This document shows positions 1-7,186 of a DNA stretch of 12,357 bases, in pieces. The translations under genes were made by a program, and so were the position numbers. Numbering within the stretch: position 1 is the first letter of the stretch; each line of letters opens with the position of its first letter. The stretch is from Betaproteobacteria bacterium (lineage in GTDB: Bacteria > Pseudomonadota > Gammaproteobacteria > Burkholderiales > Casimicrobiaceae), in NCBI GenBank assembly GCA_013298455.1, contig JAAFHR010000048.1:1-12357 (forward strand), in the 5' to 3' direction. The notes beneath the pieces were generated by a model. The model was given only the letters and a program-made list of their open reading frames with translations. It was not told the DNA's origin and did not search any database.

Positions 1-419
1 GCATCAACCCAGCCTTTGGCCATACCCGCAATCGAGCCAATGATCACGCCAACGGTGATCGCCATCAGCATCGCTGCCAAACCGACGGCGAGCGAGATTC
101 GGCCGCCGTAAAGCATGCGAGCCAAGATGTCGCGCCCCAGATCATCAGTGCCAAAAATGTGACCGCCGGTGGGTGAGGCGAGCCGCGCTTGCAGATCAAC
201 GTCATTGATCCCGACCTTGTAGAACATCGGCCCGAAGACTACGGCGAGCACCATGAAGCCCAACAACCACAAGCTGAAATAGGCCAGACGATGTCGTTTA
301 AAGCGTCGCCATGCCTCGGCAGTGGGGGATACTGGCGCGATCGACTTCGAGAGCGGCGCGACTGTGTCGATAGTCGCGTCCGACTTATCGGTAGCTGATG
401 CGGGGGTCAAGCCAGCCAT
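1..419 (-). CDS. ABC peptide-type importer permease, DppC/OppC-like (3' part beyond left edge)
   Basis: Second inner-membrane permease subunit of a dipeptide/oligopeptide-type ABC importer. About 139 N-terminal residues are visible. Residues 1-40 form a Ser/Thr/Ala-rich cytoplasmic tail, followed by a first membrane segment near residues 45-67. The family-typical block GTDDLGRDILARMLYGGRISL lies around residues 90-110, and a second hydrophobic stretch begins near 111. The EAA loop that contacts the ATPase would lie in the missing part. The chosen ATG overlaps the end of the upstream permease gene by 35 bases, a common arrangement for translational coupling of these subunits, but no clear Shine-Dalgarno precedes it. 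The matching ATPase genes probably lie beyond the left edge. Family assignment is secure; the substrate cannot be told. Confidence 0.9.
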   Translation of the reverse strand, partial: MAGLTPASATDKSDATIDTVAPLSKSIAPVSPTAEAWRRFKRHRLAYFSLWLLGFMVLAVVFGPMFYKVGINDVDLQARLASPTGGHIFGTDDLGRDILARMLYGGRISLAVGLAAMLMAITVGVIIGSIAGMAKGWVD

Positions 420-1344
420 AGAGAATGTCCGCAAGAAGATTAAAGAAAACAACGAGGCAAGCGAACACAAACGTCACCGCCATGATGACCGGCGTATCGT
501 TTCGAAGAATCGCGTCGATCAACAAACTGCCGATCCCCGGCACCCGAAAAATTTGCTCGGTGACAATCGCGCCGCCAAACACGCCGGGCATTTGCAGCGC
601 AACGAGTGTGACCACCGGAATCAAAGCGTTGCGCACCACGTGCTTCGTGATAACTACGCGCTCAGAAAGCCCTTTGCTCCGAGCTGTCGTGACGTAGTCC
701 AAACGAATCACATCAAGCACCGCCGAGCGAACGTAGCGCATCATGCTCGCCGCTTGAAACATCGCGAGCACAGTAATCGGCATGATCGATTGCTTGAATT
801 GCTCCCACCACCACATCCAACCCGTGGAGCTCAAATCACTTCGGTAAACAAACGGCAACCATCCGAGATAGATGCTGAAAAACAGAATGAAGATGATGCC
901 GGTGAAAAACGTCGGCAATGAGAAGCCGATGAAGGCCACCGTGCTGGCGATGCGATCAAACCACGAGTAAGGTTTCACCGCTGCCAAAATGCCAACCGGC
1001 AGCGCAATCGCAATGGCCAACAGCTGCGACAAGCCAATCACGGCAATGGTGGTGGGCAGACGCTGCATGATGAGCTGATCCACATTGATGCGGCTCTGGA
1101 AACTAAAGCCCCAGCTGCCTTGCAGCATGCTCGTGAACCACGACACGTAGCGCTGCCACACCGGATCATCAAGCCCGAATTGGGCACGAAGCGCCATCCG
1201 AACCTCGGGTGGCACGTTGGGGTTGGTTGCAAGCTCTTCGAACGGATCGCCGGGTGCCAGAGCAAGCACAGTGAAGAGCACCAGACTGATGCCCACCAAA
1301 CTTGGCAGTGCAATCAGCAGACGACGAATGACATAGTTAAGCAA
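385..1344 (-). CDS. ABC peptide-type importer permease, DppB/OppB-like
   Basis: Inner-membrane permease of a dipeptide/oligopeptide-type (family 5) ABC importer, 319 residues, normal for the family. The N-terminus (residues 1-36) shows the family pattern: a short basic start, one membrane segment, then an APGDPF motif. Further hydrophobic segments lie near 98-122, 134-160, 186-200, 240-262 and 284-306. The cytoplasmic EAA loop, which docks on the ATPase, is readable at about 216-243 (DYVTTARSKGLSERV and on). The protein ends in DPRISYR, typical of this subunit. The start is a TTG: a GGGGGA ribosome-binding sequence lies six bases before it and no in-frame ATG is nearby. It sits between the binding-protein gene (313-base spacer) and the second permease (35-base overlap). 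The substrate is unresolved. Confidence 0.95.
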   Translation of the reverse strand: MLNYVIRRLLIALPSLVGISLVLFTVLALAPGDPFEELATNPNVPPEVRMALRAQFGLDDPVWQRYVSWFTSMLQGSWGFSFQSRINVDQLIMQRLPTTIAVIGLSQLLAIAIALPVGILAAVKPYSWFDRIASTVAFIGFSLPTFFTGIIFILFFSIYLGWLPFVYRSDLSSTGWMWWWEQFKQSIMPITVLAMFQAASMMRYVRSAVLDVIRLDYVTTARSKGLSERVVITKHVVRNALIPVVTLVALQMPGVFGGAIVTEQIFRVPGIGSLLIDAILRNDTPVIMAVTFVFACLVVFFNLLADILYGWLDPRISYR

Positions 1345-1350
1345 ACGGAT

Positions 1351-1356
1351 TCCCCC
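1351..1356 (-). promoter_or_regulatory. Ribosome-binding site for the TTG-start permease gene
   Basis: GGGGGA on the minus strand, six bases upstream of the TTG at 1344. It supports TTG as the true start of the DppB-like permease. Confidence 0.55.
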
Positions 1357-1425
1357 AGTTGCGTGGATGTGCGGCGCGGCTCAGGCCGCTGTGGCGAGTA
1401 CGTTGTCGCCTCTTCTCTGAATGTA

Positions 1426-1447
1426 AAACCGCTTCACGACGCGGTTT
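1426..1447 (-). terminator. Weak hairpin between binding-protein and permease genes
   Basis: Perfect 7-bp inverted repeat AAACCGC / GCGGTTT with an 8-base loop. Read on the minus strand, the right arm ends in a short T run (GCGGTTTTAC). It lies in the 313-base spacer downstream of the binding-protein gene and upstream of the permease genes. It could be an attenuator or an RNA 3'-end stabiliser; the T tract is too short to call it a strong terminator. Confidence 0.3.
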
Positions 1448-1623
1448 ATCAGCATCCATCGCACGCTTGAATCATCAAAAACGTTCCCAGAAATCTGCGG
1501 CCTTCCGCGTAAAAATCTGTGTGACTCTGCGTCAAAAAAAGGCGGTTCAGCCCCGTGACAATTGCGGGTTGGAAAAAGCTGCTTGCGACCCATTTCACGC
1601 GAATACGCAGACCCTCTCCCCAA

Positions 1624-1643
1624 CCCTCCCCCCCGGGGGAGGG
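1624..1643. repeat. GC-rich extragenic palindrome (REP-like) just after the binding-protein gene
   Basis: Nine-base perfect arms CCCTCCCCC / GGGGGAGGG separated by CC, 14 bases beyond the binding-protein stop codon. It is preceded on the plus strand by CCCTCTCCCCAA, a wording that recurs as a dispersed extragenic element in many proteobacterial genomes (recalled, not searched). Position and strength suit a structure that protects the binding-protein mRNA or limits read-through into the permeases. The rest of the 1345-1657 spacer holds only a weak hairpin and no gene that I can support. Confidence 0.6.
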
Positions 1644-1657
1644 CGCCGGGCGACGCT

Positions 1658-3448
1658 TTACGCGTCACGCCACCAGTTGTTGAGGAACGCTGTGGTGTTG
1701 TCCCACGGCGAAATCGTGGCTTGCAGCTTGTTGACCGTGCCAATCGGACGCGGACGCGCAAACAGCGGAATCACGTAGCCGTCGTTGACGACCAAGTCGT
1801 TCAACTTCACGAAGAGCGCAGCGCGTTTAGCGGGATCAAGCTCGGTTTGCGCGGCACGGAAGGTGTCGTCGTATTCCTTGTTGCTCCAGCGCACCAGATT
1901 GCGGCTTGCCCACTTGTTGGCCTTTTGCGAATGCTCGGCTGTGGTGAACTGCTCCATGAAGTACTGCGGATCGGGCTGGGTCATGGTCGTTGTAAACATT
2001 TGCATGTCTGACCAGAATTTTTGGTACGTGTCTGGGTTGGCGAAATCACCACCGAAGAACACGGATGCAACGACGCTCTTCAACTCCAGATCGATACCCG
2101 CTTTGCTACACGCATCCTTGATGATGGCTTGGCATTTCTGGCGCGGCCCGCTCACCGAGGTTTGGTAAACAAACTTCAGTTTCACATTGCCTTTGGCGCG
2201 AATACCATCCGCGCCTTTTTTCCAGCCCGCCGCTTCCAGCGCAGCGTTAGCTTTATCCACCGAGTATTCCCACTTGGTGTTGTTGCTGCGGAAACGCGGT
2301 GGGTTGTTGAGGAAGTTGGCCGTGGTGATGCCGCCGCGACCATAGATCGAGTCAGCAATGCCTTTTCGATCGATCAACAAGCTCATCGCGGTGCGAACGG
2401 CCTTGTCGCTAAACGCGGGGTGTTTGCTCTTCGAGCTGGCGCGCTCGCCGTCCACTTCGTTCCACGGATCGGTCACGTTGAGCGAAACAAATTCGATGTC
2501 GCTTCCGGTGTAGAAAGTCATCTTGCCTTTGCCAGCGGCCTCAAGGCGTTTGAGGATTTCGTCTTCAACGGCCAAGTTCCAACCGAGATCGAACTCGCCC
2601 GTTTGCAGCACGGCGCGAGCGGCGCTCGTGGCATCGCCGCCGCCTTTGATTTCCAGCGAATCGAAAAACGGCTGATTGGCAACGTGGTAATCCTTATTGG
2701 CCTCAGCTCGGAGCGAATCGCCCGGTTTGAAATCAACGATTTTGTAAGGGCCCGTGCCGACCGGTTTCAAGTTGGCAGGGTTATCGCGAGACTTCGCACC
2801 CATGAAGTTTTCGAAGGCGTGCTTCGGCAAAATCAAACCAACGATACCGACCAGCGCCTCGGCCCAAAACGGCGTTGGACGCGGGTAATCAACGCGCACG
2901 GTGTGCGAATCGACCTTGACCACTTTGATGTCTTTGTAAGTGCCCACGGTGACCATCGCAGCGGCTGGATCGCCCGCGTAGGCAGCGGTGAATACGACGT
3001 CGTCTGCCGTGAAATCTTTGCCATCGTGCCATTTCACGCCACGCTTCAATTTCCAGGTGACGCTCTTGCCGTCGGCCGAGAGTCCGCCATTGGCACGGCT
3101 TGGAATTTCGGTCGCGAGAATCGGCACGAGATTGCCCTCGCCGTCCCAACCTGCAAGCGGTTCGTAAAAAATACGCGCTGCGTCTTGATCTTTGGTACCG
3201 CCCGCGTAGTGCGGATTCAGGTGCACCGCACCTTGCCAGTAAATGAGCTTCAATGGACCACCGCCGCCACGTTTCGTCGGCTTGTAAGCAGGCACCGTTT
3301 GTGCGTTGGCAACGCCGTAGTGCATCAGGAGCATCGATGCCGTGGGCACCGTCAGGCCGAGGCCGACCATTTTTTCAATGAAGCTGCGGCGGGGCAATTT
3401 ACCGTCGCGAACGTCTTCAACGAGACTGCGAATTTGTGTGTCGTTCAT
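1658..3448 (-). CDS. Tat-exported ABC importer solute-binding protein, family 5 (peptide/nickel/opine type)
   Basis: Periplasmic receptor that captures the substrate and delivers it to the two permeases downstream. At 596 residues it is somewhat longer than usual. The N-terminus carries a twin-arginine signal (PRRSFIEKM, Arg20-Arg21), a hydrophobic stretch to about residue 46 and an ANA cleavage site before Gln50, so it is probably exported folded through Tat. The mature part shows family-5 landmarks: the 'YEPLAGWDGEGNLVP' opening near residue 95, 'KRGVKWHDGKDFTADDVVFT' near 135-154, and 'PVGTGPYKIVDFKPGD' near 230-245. The ATG has an AAGGAG ten bases upstream. It is the first gene of the importer cluster and is set apart from it by a 313-base spacer containing a strong palindrome. 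The substrate could be peptides, opines or another organic solute; nothing here decides. Confidence 0.93.
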   Translation of the reverse strand: MNDTQIRSLVEDVRDGKLPRRSFIEKMVGLGLTVPTASMLLMHYGVANAQTVPAYKPTKRGGGGPLKLIYWQGAVHLNPHYAGGTKDQDAARIFYEPLAGWDGEGNLVPILATEIPSRANGGLSADGKSVTWKLKRGVKWHDGKDFTADDVVFTAAYAGDPAAAMVTVGTYKDIKVVKVDSHTVRVDYPRPTPFWAEALVGIVGLILPKHAFENFMGAKSRDNPANLKPVGTGPYKIVDFKPGDSLRAEANKDYHVANQPFFDSLEIKGGGDATSAARAVLQTGEFDLGWNLAVEDEILKRLEAAGKGKMTFYTGSDIEFVSLNVTDPWNEVDGERASSKSKHPAFSDKAVRTAMSLLIDRKGIADSIYGRGGITTANFLNNPPRFRSNNTKWEYSVDKANAALEAAGWKKGADGIRAKGNVKLKFVYQTSVSGPRQKCQAIIKDACSKAGIDLELKSVVASVFFGGDFANPDTYQKFWSDMQMFTTTMTQPDPQYFMEQFTTAEHSQKANKWASRNLVRWSNKEYDDTFRAAQTELDPAKRAALFVKLNDLVVNDGYVIPLFARPRPIGTVNKLQATISPWDNTTAFLNNWWRDA

Positions 3449-3595
3449 AACAATCAGGCTCCTTAATCAAATAATCTGGTGCAACCAAATGGGGTTAAGC
3501 ACATTTCGCGCCTATGCGGGCGCGCTGCGCCGAACAGAAGCGGCGTTGGCGCCAATCCTGTCGATATTTCTGAGTGTAGTGCAGAGTTTCGGTCG

Positions 3596-3617
3596 GCGGC
3601 TTTCAGCGCGAAGCCGC
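3596..3617. repeat. Short hairpin GCGGCTT / AAGCCGC
   Basis: Perfect 7-bp arms with an 8-base loop, 14 bases before the ACCTGG hairpin. It may belong to the same compound extragenic element. Confidence 0.45.
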
Positions 3618-3631
3618 AGGCTCGAACGCCA

Positions 3632-3656
3632 GATGTAGGCGACGACCTGGCGTCGC
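3632..3656. repeat. Extragenic hairpin repeat, copy 1 (GATGTAGGCG flank, ACCTGG loop)
   Basis: The flank GATGTAGGCG leads into a perfect stem GCGACG / CGTCGC (3639-3644, 3651-3656) around the six-base loop ACCTGG. The second copy at 6448-6473 has the same flank and loop but a different, still complementary stem. A further GCCAGGT at 3691-3697 is complementary to ACCTGGC at 3645-3651, so an alternative pairing is possible. Confidence 0.6.
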
Positions 3657-3734
3657 TTGGTGGAATGATGCGAGATCGGTGATGCGCGCGGCCAGGTCCC
3701 AATTCTCTTGACTGAGGAAAAACCAGCTCGATTT

Positions 3735-3804
3735 CCGTTCGGGCTGAGCTGGTCGAAGCCTTGGTGGCATGCCGCCAGCCCTTCGACAAGCTCAGGGCGA
3801 ACGG
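3735..3804. repeat. Long extragenic palindrome (about 70 nt)
   Basis: Arms 3735-3758 and 3781-3804 match in reverse complement at 21 of 24 positions (starting CCGTTCGGGCTGAGC; ending CTCAGGGCGAACGG). The 22-base centre is itself nearly self-complementary around GGCATGCC at 3766-3773, so almost the whole element can fold into one hairpin. The wording 'CTTCGACAAGCTCAGGGCGAACGG' in one arm is of a kind I recall as a dispersed intergenic repeat in beta- and alphaproteobacteria; this is recall, not a search. It lies 61 bases past the fructokinase stop and may form its mRNA 3' end. Confidence 0.75.
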
Positions 3805-3865
3805 TTACTAAAAGAACGGCATTGAGCCAGCTCCACACCTACCCGTCTAGCGCAATGTGAAATCG

Positions 3866-4789
3866 CTACGCCCAAAGCCACGCTGCGCCACGCACGCCAC
3901 TTGAATCGCCGTGCACGTTTTTGGCGATCTTAGTTTCGACGAACTCACTAAACACGTAATTCGGCAGCAACGGCGGCACGTTGGTGTAAAGCCGCCCGAT
4001 GTTCGACACGCCACCGCCGAGCACAATGACTTCCGGATCTAGGAGGTTGATGACGGTGGCGAGCGCGCGAGCGATACGGTCTTCGACCCGCGTCAAGTAC
4101 GCTTCGGCGAGCACGTCCCCACTGGCCGCCAGATCAACGATTTGCGCGGGGTTGAGCGGCTCGCCAGTTCGGTTTGCGTTGAAATGCTTGGCGATGCCGG
4201 TACCGGAGAGCCACGTTTCGATGCAGCCGCTTTTGCCGCAGTAACACCCATGTGCGCCGCGATCTTTGAGCTCGTCGTCGTCTGGCCACGGCAGCGGATT
4301 GTGACCAAATTCGCCAGCGATGCGATGCAGGCCGTCAATCACTCGTCCGTTGACGACAACGCCCGCGCCACAGCCCGTGCCAAAGATCACGCCAAACACG
4401 CTCGCAGCGCCTTTGCCCGCGCCGTCGACCGCCTCAGACAGCGCAAAGCAATTGGCATCGTTGGCGATACGAATTTCTCTCGAAAGACGCTCTTCGATGG
4501 CTTGTTTCACGGGTTGGCCATTCAACACCACGGTGTTGGAGCCGCGCAGCAAACCCGTTTTTGGCGACAGCGAACCGGGCGTGCCGATGCCAACGCTGCA
4601 CGCAGCCCCGACGTTGCCCTCACCGCGTAAGACAAGCGCCGCAATCGCGTCGTAGATTGCCTCGGCGCTGTGCTTCGGTGTGGCAATGCGCTCACGCCAC
4701 AACAACGTGCCGCTAGCGTCAAGCGCCACGGCTTCAAGTTTGGTGCCGCCAAGGTCAACCCCAATGCGCGGTGTTCGGTTCGTAGTCAT
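3866..4789 (-). CDS. mak: ROK-family fructokinase (manno/fructokinase, Mak-like)
   Basis: Cytoplasmic sugar kinase that phosphorylates fructose (and often mannose) at C6 with ATP, feeding glycolysis. At 307 residues it is close to E. coli Mak, which it resembles along its whole length. Visible parts: the phosphate-binding GVDLGGTK at residues 10-17; NDANC at 110-114, with Asp111 the expected catalytic base; IFGTGCGAG at 135-143; and the ROK zinc site, His163 (GHNPLPW) plus Cys182, Cys184 and Cys189 in the CYCGKSGCIETW block. The end, GDSSGVRGAAWLW, is also Mak-like. The ATG at 4789 has only a poor ribosome-binding sequence. It lies 121 bases downstream of pyruvate kinase on the same strand, which fits a sugar-catabolism role. 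The exact sugar preference is inferred. Confidence 0.9.
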   Translation of the reverse strand: MTTNRTPRIGVDLGGTKLEAVALDASGTLLWRERIATPKHSAEAIYDAIAALVLRGEGNVGAACSVGIGTPGSLSPKTGLLRGSNTVVLNGQPVKQAIEERLSREIRIANDANCFALSEAVDGAGKGAASVFGVIFGTGCGAGVVVNGRVIDGLHRIAGEFGHNPLPWPDDDELKDRGAHGCYCGKSGCIETWLSGTGIAKHFNANRTGEPLNPAQIVDLAASGDVLAEAYLTRVEDRIARALATVINLLDPEVIVLGGGVSNIGRLYTNVPPLLPNYVFSEFVETKIAKNVHGDSSGVRGAAWLWA

Positions 4790-4910
4790 AACTGGCTTTT
4801 TCGCTTAATGCGCCAATTTATTTGGCCTTAAACGAATAAATACAAAAATTCAAAAATACGCGATAAACACGAATAACCTAATAAAACTAATGCTTTTAAA
4901 GAATAAGCCG
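4790..4910 (-). promoter_or_regulatory. AT-rich spacer between pyruvate kinase and fructokinase genes
   Basis: 121 bases, visibly much richer in A and T than the genes on either side. On the minus strand it holds runs such as TATTTTTGAATTTTTGTATTT and a weak GCCAA/TTGGC hairpin, with no strong terminator. It probably carries the fructokinase promoter, though I cannot fix -35 and -10 boxes with confidence. Confidence 0.35.
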
Positions 4911-6353
4911 TTATCCCCGATGCTCGCCCACACGCACTACCTTGAGCGCGTTCGTTCCACCGCTTTTGCCCATCGGTTCACCGCAGGTGATCACGATGGC
5001 GTCGCCGTCTTGCAAATCACCGCGTGCTCTGAGTGCGGTTTCGGCGGCGAGCATGGCTGAATCACGATCACTATCAAAGGGAACGACGACGGGGCGCACA
5101 CCACGGTAAAGCGCTGCGCGCCGTGCCGCGCCGACTTCGGGTGTTAAGGCATAAATCGGCACGCCGCTGTCGTGGCGGCTCATCCAGAGCGCCGTGGAGC
5201 CCGATTGTGAGAGCGCGGCGATGGCTTTGGCATTCAGATGAAACGCCGTAAAGAGCGCCGCCATAGCGATGGCTTGATCGACGCGCGCGAACTGTTGATT
5301 GATGAAATCGCGATCGAGCTCGTAAATCTGCGAGCGCTCGGCAGCGAGCACAATCGCGGTCATCGTGCGAACCGTTTCAACAGGATACTTGCCCGTGGCA
5401 GATTCGGCGGAGAGCATCACGGCGTCTGTGCCATCGAGCACCGCGTTGGCCACATCGCTCACCTCAGCGCGGGTCGGCACGGGCGCGGTAATCATGCTCT
5501 CCATCATCTGCGTGGCGGTGATGACGAGCTTGTTTTTGTCGCGAGCGCGTTTAATCATGCGCTTTTGCAGCGCGGGGACGGCGGCGTTTCCGACCTCAAC
5601 GGCCAAATCGCCACGCGCCACCATGATGCCGTCGCTCGCATCGATGATTTCATCGAGTGTTTGCGGGATGATCGCTTCGGCGCGTTCAATTTTTGCGATG
5701 AGCTTCGCCTTGCCACCGGAAGCGGCGAGCACAGTTCGCGCCGTTTCCATGTCAGCCGCGTGTTTCGGAAACGACACAGCAAGGTAGTCGCAATCAATCG
5801 CAACCGCAGTCACAATGTCGGCCAAATCCTTGGCGGTGAGCGCGGGCGCTGTGAGTCCGCCGCCCAATTTATTGATGCCTTTGTTGTTGCCCAGTTCACC
5901 GCCGAGCTCAACGAGCGTGTGCACTTTGGTGCCCTCAACGAGGGTGACTTTCAGCTGCAACAAACCATCATTCAAAAGCAGTGTGTCGCCCGCTTTCACA
6001 TCGCGCGGCAGCTCTTTGTAATCAAGGCTTGCAACCTGCGCGTTGGAAATCGGCGCCTTGTTATCCATCGCCGCATCAAGCACAAAGGCCGCGCCTTGAA
6101 CCAGCATCGCCTTGCCGCCCTCAAATTTCCCCACCCGAATTTTGGGCCCTTGCAGATCGCCCATGATCGCCACCTCGCGCCCGGCGATCATTGCCGCTTC
6201 GCGAACCCGCGCCGCCCGCCCCGCATGATCCTCGGGCGTGCCGTGCGAAAAATTCAATCGAAAGACGTCTGCCCCGGCATGAATCAGCGCTGTGATGATT
6301 TCAACTGAATCACTCGCAGGGCCCAGCGTGGCAACGATTTTTGTGGCTTTCAT
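4911..6353 (-). CDS. pykA: Pyruvate kinase, PykA type
   Basis: Last step of glycolysis: phosphoenolpyruvate plus ADP gives pyruvate plus ATP, in the cytoplasm. From the ATG at 6353 the protein has 480 residues, the usual PykA length. The sequence opens MKATKIVATLGPAS and shows RLNFSHG at 32-38 (Arg32, Asn34, Ser36, metal and substrate ligands), GDLQGPKIR at 65-73 leading into the B domain, NNKGINKLGGG near 156-166, the catalytic KIERAEA with Lys221 and Glu223, MVARGDLAVE near 244-253, and ITATQMMESM near 278-287. The frame stays open 43 codons further upstream, but that part is low-complexity, covers an extragenic hairpin and has no kinase homology, so the later ATG is preferred. It is followed by the fructokinase gene. 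Confidence 0.95.
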   Translation of the reverse strand: MKATKIVATLGPASDSVEIITALIHAGADVFRLNFSHGTPEDHAGRAARVREAAMIAGREVAIMGDLQGPKIRVGKFEGGKAMLVQGAAFVLDAAMDNKAPISNAQVASLDYKELPRDVKAGDTLLLNDGLLQLKVTLVEGTKVHTLVELGGELGNNKGINKLGGGLTAPALTAKDLADIVTAVAIDCDYLAVSFPKHAADMETARTVLAASGGKAKLIAKIERAEAIIPQTLDEIIDASDGIMVARGDLAVEVGNAAVPALQKRMIKRARDKNKLVITATQMMESMITAPVPTRAEVSDVANAVLDGTDAVMLSAESATGKYPVETVRTMTAIVLAAERSQIYELDRDFINQQFARVDQAIAMAALFTAFHLNAKAIAALSQSGSTALWMSRHDSGVPIYALTPEVGAARRAALYRGVRPVVVPFDSDRDSAMLAAETALRARGDLQDGDAIVITCGEPMGKSGGTNALKVVRVGEHRG

Positions 6354-6447
6354 AGCGGCGTCTACTTCATTCAAGATGTAGCGCAGTGTAGTGGCCGTAG
6401 CAGGACGTAGTGATGACAGGGCTCGATTGTGGTGCGCGATTCGAGTT

Positions 6448-6473
6448 GATGTAGGCGCGCACCTGGGCGCGCC
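6448..6473. repeat. Extragenic hairpin repeat, copy 2 (GATGTAGGCG flank, ACCTGG loop)
   Basis: The flank GATGTAGGCG leads into a perfect stem GGCGCGC / GCGCGCC (6454-6460, 6467-6473) around the loop ACCTGG. It aligns with copy 1 at 3632-3656, the stem bases differing in a compensatory way. It lies in the 144-base spacer between the DUF3617-type gene and pyruvate kinase. Both copies are in the same orientation, upstream of a minus-strand gene. Confidence 0.6.
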
Positions 6474-6497
6474 CGGCCGCACGCCGAAAGCCCGCAG

Positions 6498-6941
6498 CTA
6501 CGGCTCTTTGCAATCGCCCTCGCGCACCGCGAGGATTTTTTCACTACGGTGCTGCTTCTCGCCGAACTTGCTGCCGATGGTGTCGACATCGGCGCTGTAG
6601 TTGTTTTCGTTGAGGATGGTGACGATGGTTTTGTTGGTACCGGAAATGCCCGGTAACTTGCACGACGCAGCGACTTCGTATTTGTTGTCGCCTGTTTTCG
6701 TCACGTTGGTTTTGCACAGCAGAGTCGCCGCGCGCAGGGTGCGCGTGATTTCCTTTTTCGGGCTCGCGCAGTATTCGGATTGGCGCACTTCTTCCGCGCT
6801 GCCGTCATGGCGATCAATGGTGCGCACCACTTTCCAAAGCCCGGGTTTGAGCTGATCGAGCGGGATCGAATCGATGGCGTTTGCGGGTAGCGCCAACGCG
6901 GCGAGACAGACGGTGAAAACTGAGGCAGTGAGGAGTTTCAT
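6498..6941 (-). CDS. Small exported protein, DUF3617-like
   Basis: A 147-residue protein starting at the ATG at 6941, chosen because a clean Sec signal peptide begins there: MKLLTASVFTVCLAALALPANA, with cleavage expected after ANA at residue 22. The frame is open 23 codons further, but that extension lies before the signal and is rejected. The mature part opens with LDQLKPGLWKV and carries four cysteines (in SEYCASP, LLCKTN, ASCKLPG and GDCKEP), probably forming two disulfides in the periplasm. The 'KPGLW' opening with spaced cysteines and a charged tail is the pattern of DUF3617, whose function is not known. It is divergent from katG and precedes pyruvate kinase by 144 bases. Family call moderate; no role is assigned. 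Confidence 0.75.
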   Translation of the reverse strand: MKLLTASVFTVCLAALALPANAIDSIPLDQLKPGLWKVVRTIDRHDGSAEEVRQSEYCASPKKEITRTLRAATLLCKTNVTKTGDNKYEVAASCKLPGISGTNKTIVTILNENNYSADVDTIGSKFGEKQHRSEKILAVREGDCKEP

Positions 6942-7186
6942 GGCTGCATTAACGCACGGCAACAGATGTTGTTGACGTGAGTTTAGAGCGCAGCAGCACC
7001 CCCACCGCAATTCACCTACCCGACATTCAATCGCTTTTATCGATCACCATTCGCTTTTTAAGTTGTTTTACAAACTGATGAAGCGGCTCAACAATTCGCT
7101 CCACCTGAACGCGCAACTCGCTCTGCGTTGCACGGTCTCACCCTCATCGACGCCAGCGTGCGCCGACATTCAACCAAGGAGTCACC
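6942..7186. promoter_or_regulatory. Divergent control region between the DUF3617-like gene and katG
   Basis: 245 bases that must hold promoters for both genes. At 7030-7044, ATCG-N7-CGAT has the T and A inside the spacer at the positions expected for one OxyR half element (ATAGnTnnnAnCTAT), with one base changed in each outer tetrad. The second half element expected 22 bases on is not recognisable. TCGCTTTT is repeated exactly at 7031-7038 and 7051-7058, two helical turns apart, which suggests an operator. OxyR control of katG is common in proteobacteria; here it is inferred only. Confidence 0.35.
7176..7181 (+). promoter_or_regulatory. Ribosome-binding site of katG
   Basis: A full AAGGAG five bases before the ATG at 7187, which fixes the katG start. 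Confidence 0.8.

Larger units (their letters stand above)
3449..3865. other. Gene-free spacer rich in hairpins
   Basis: 417 bases between the fructokinase stop and the binding-protein start, both on the minus strand. No convincing coding frame is present. The content is a chain of short palindromes: GGCGC/GCGCC at 3519-3531, TTGGCGCCAA at 3546-3555, GCGGCTT/AAGCCGC at 3596-3617, the ACCTGG hairpin at 3632-3656 and the long palindrome at 3735-3804. The importer promoter should lie in the part nearest 3449, but I see no convincing -35/-10 pair there. Confidence 0.7.

Noticed and set aside
2021..3466. 481-codon open frame opposite the solute-binding protein gene
   Set aside because: It is a mirror of codon bias on the real gene, with no recognisable domain; the minus strand gives a full-length family-5 protein.
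5238..6308. 356-codon open frame opposite pyruvate kinase
   Set aside because: It is a shadow of the pykA codon pattern, Arg- and His-rich, with no ribosome-binding site or domain.
6354..6482. 43-codon N-terminal extension of pyruvate kinase
   Set aside because: It covers the extragenic hairpin, has no kinase homology, and the family start MKATKIVATLGPAS begins at 6353.
6942..7010. 23-codon N-terminal extension of the DUF3617-like protein
   Set aside because: It would place residues before a complete signal peptide that starts at the ATG at 6941.
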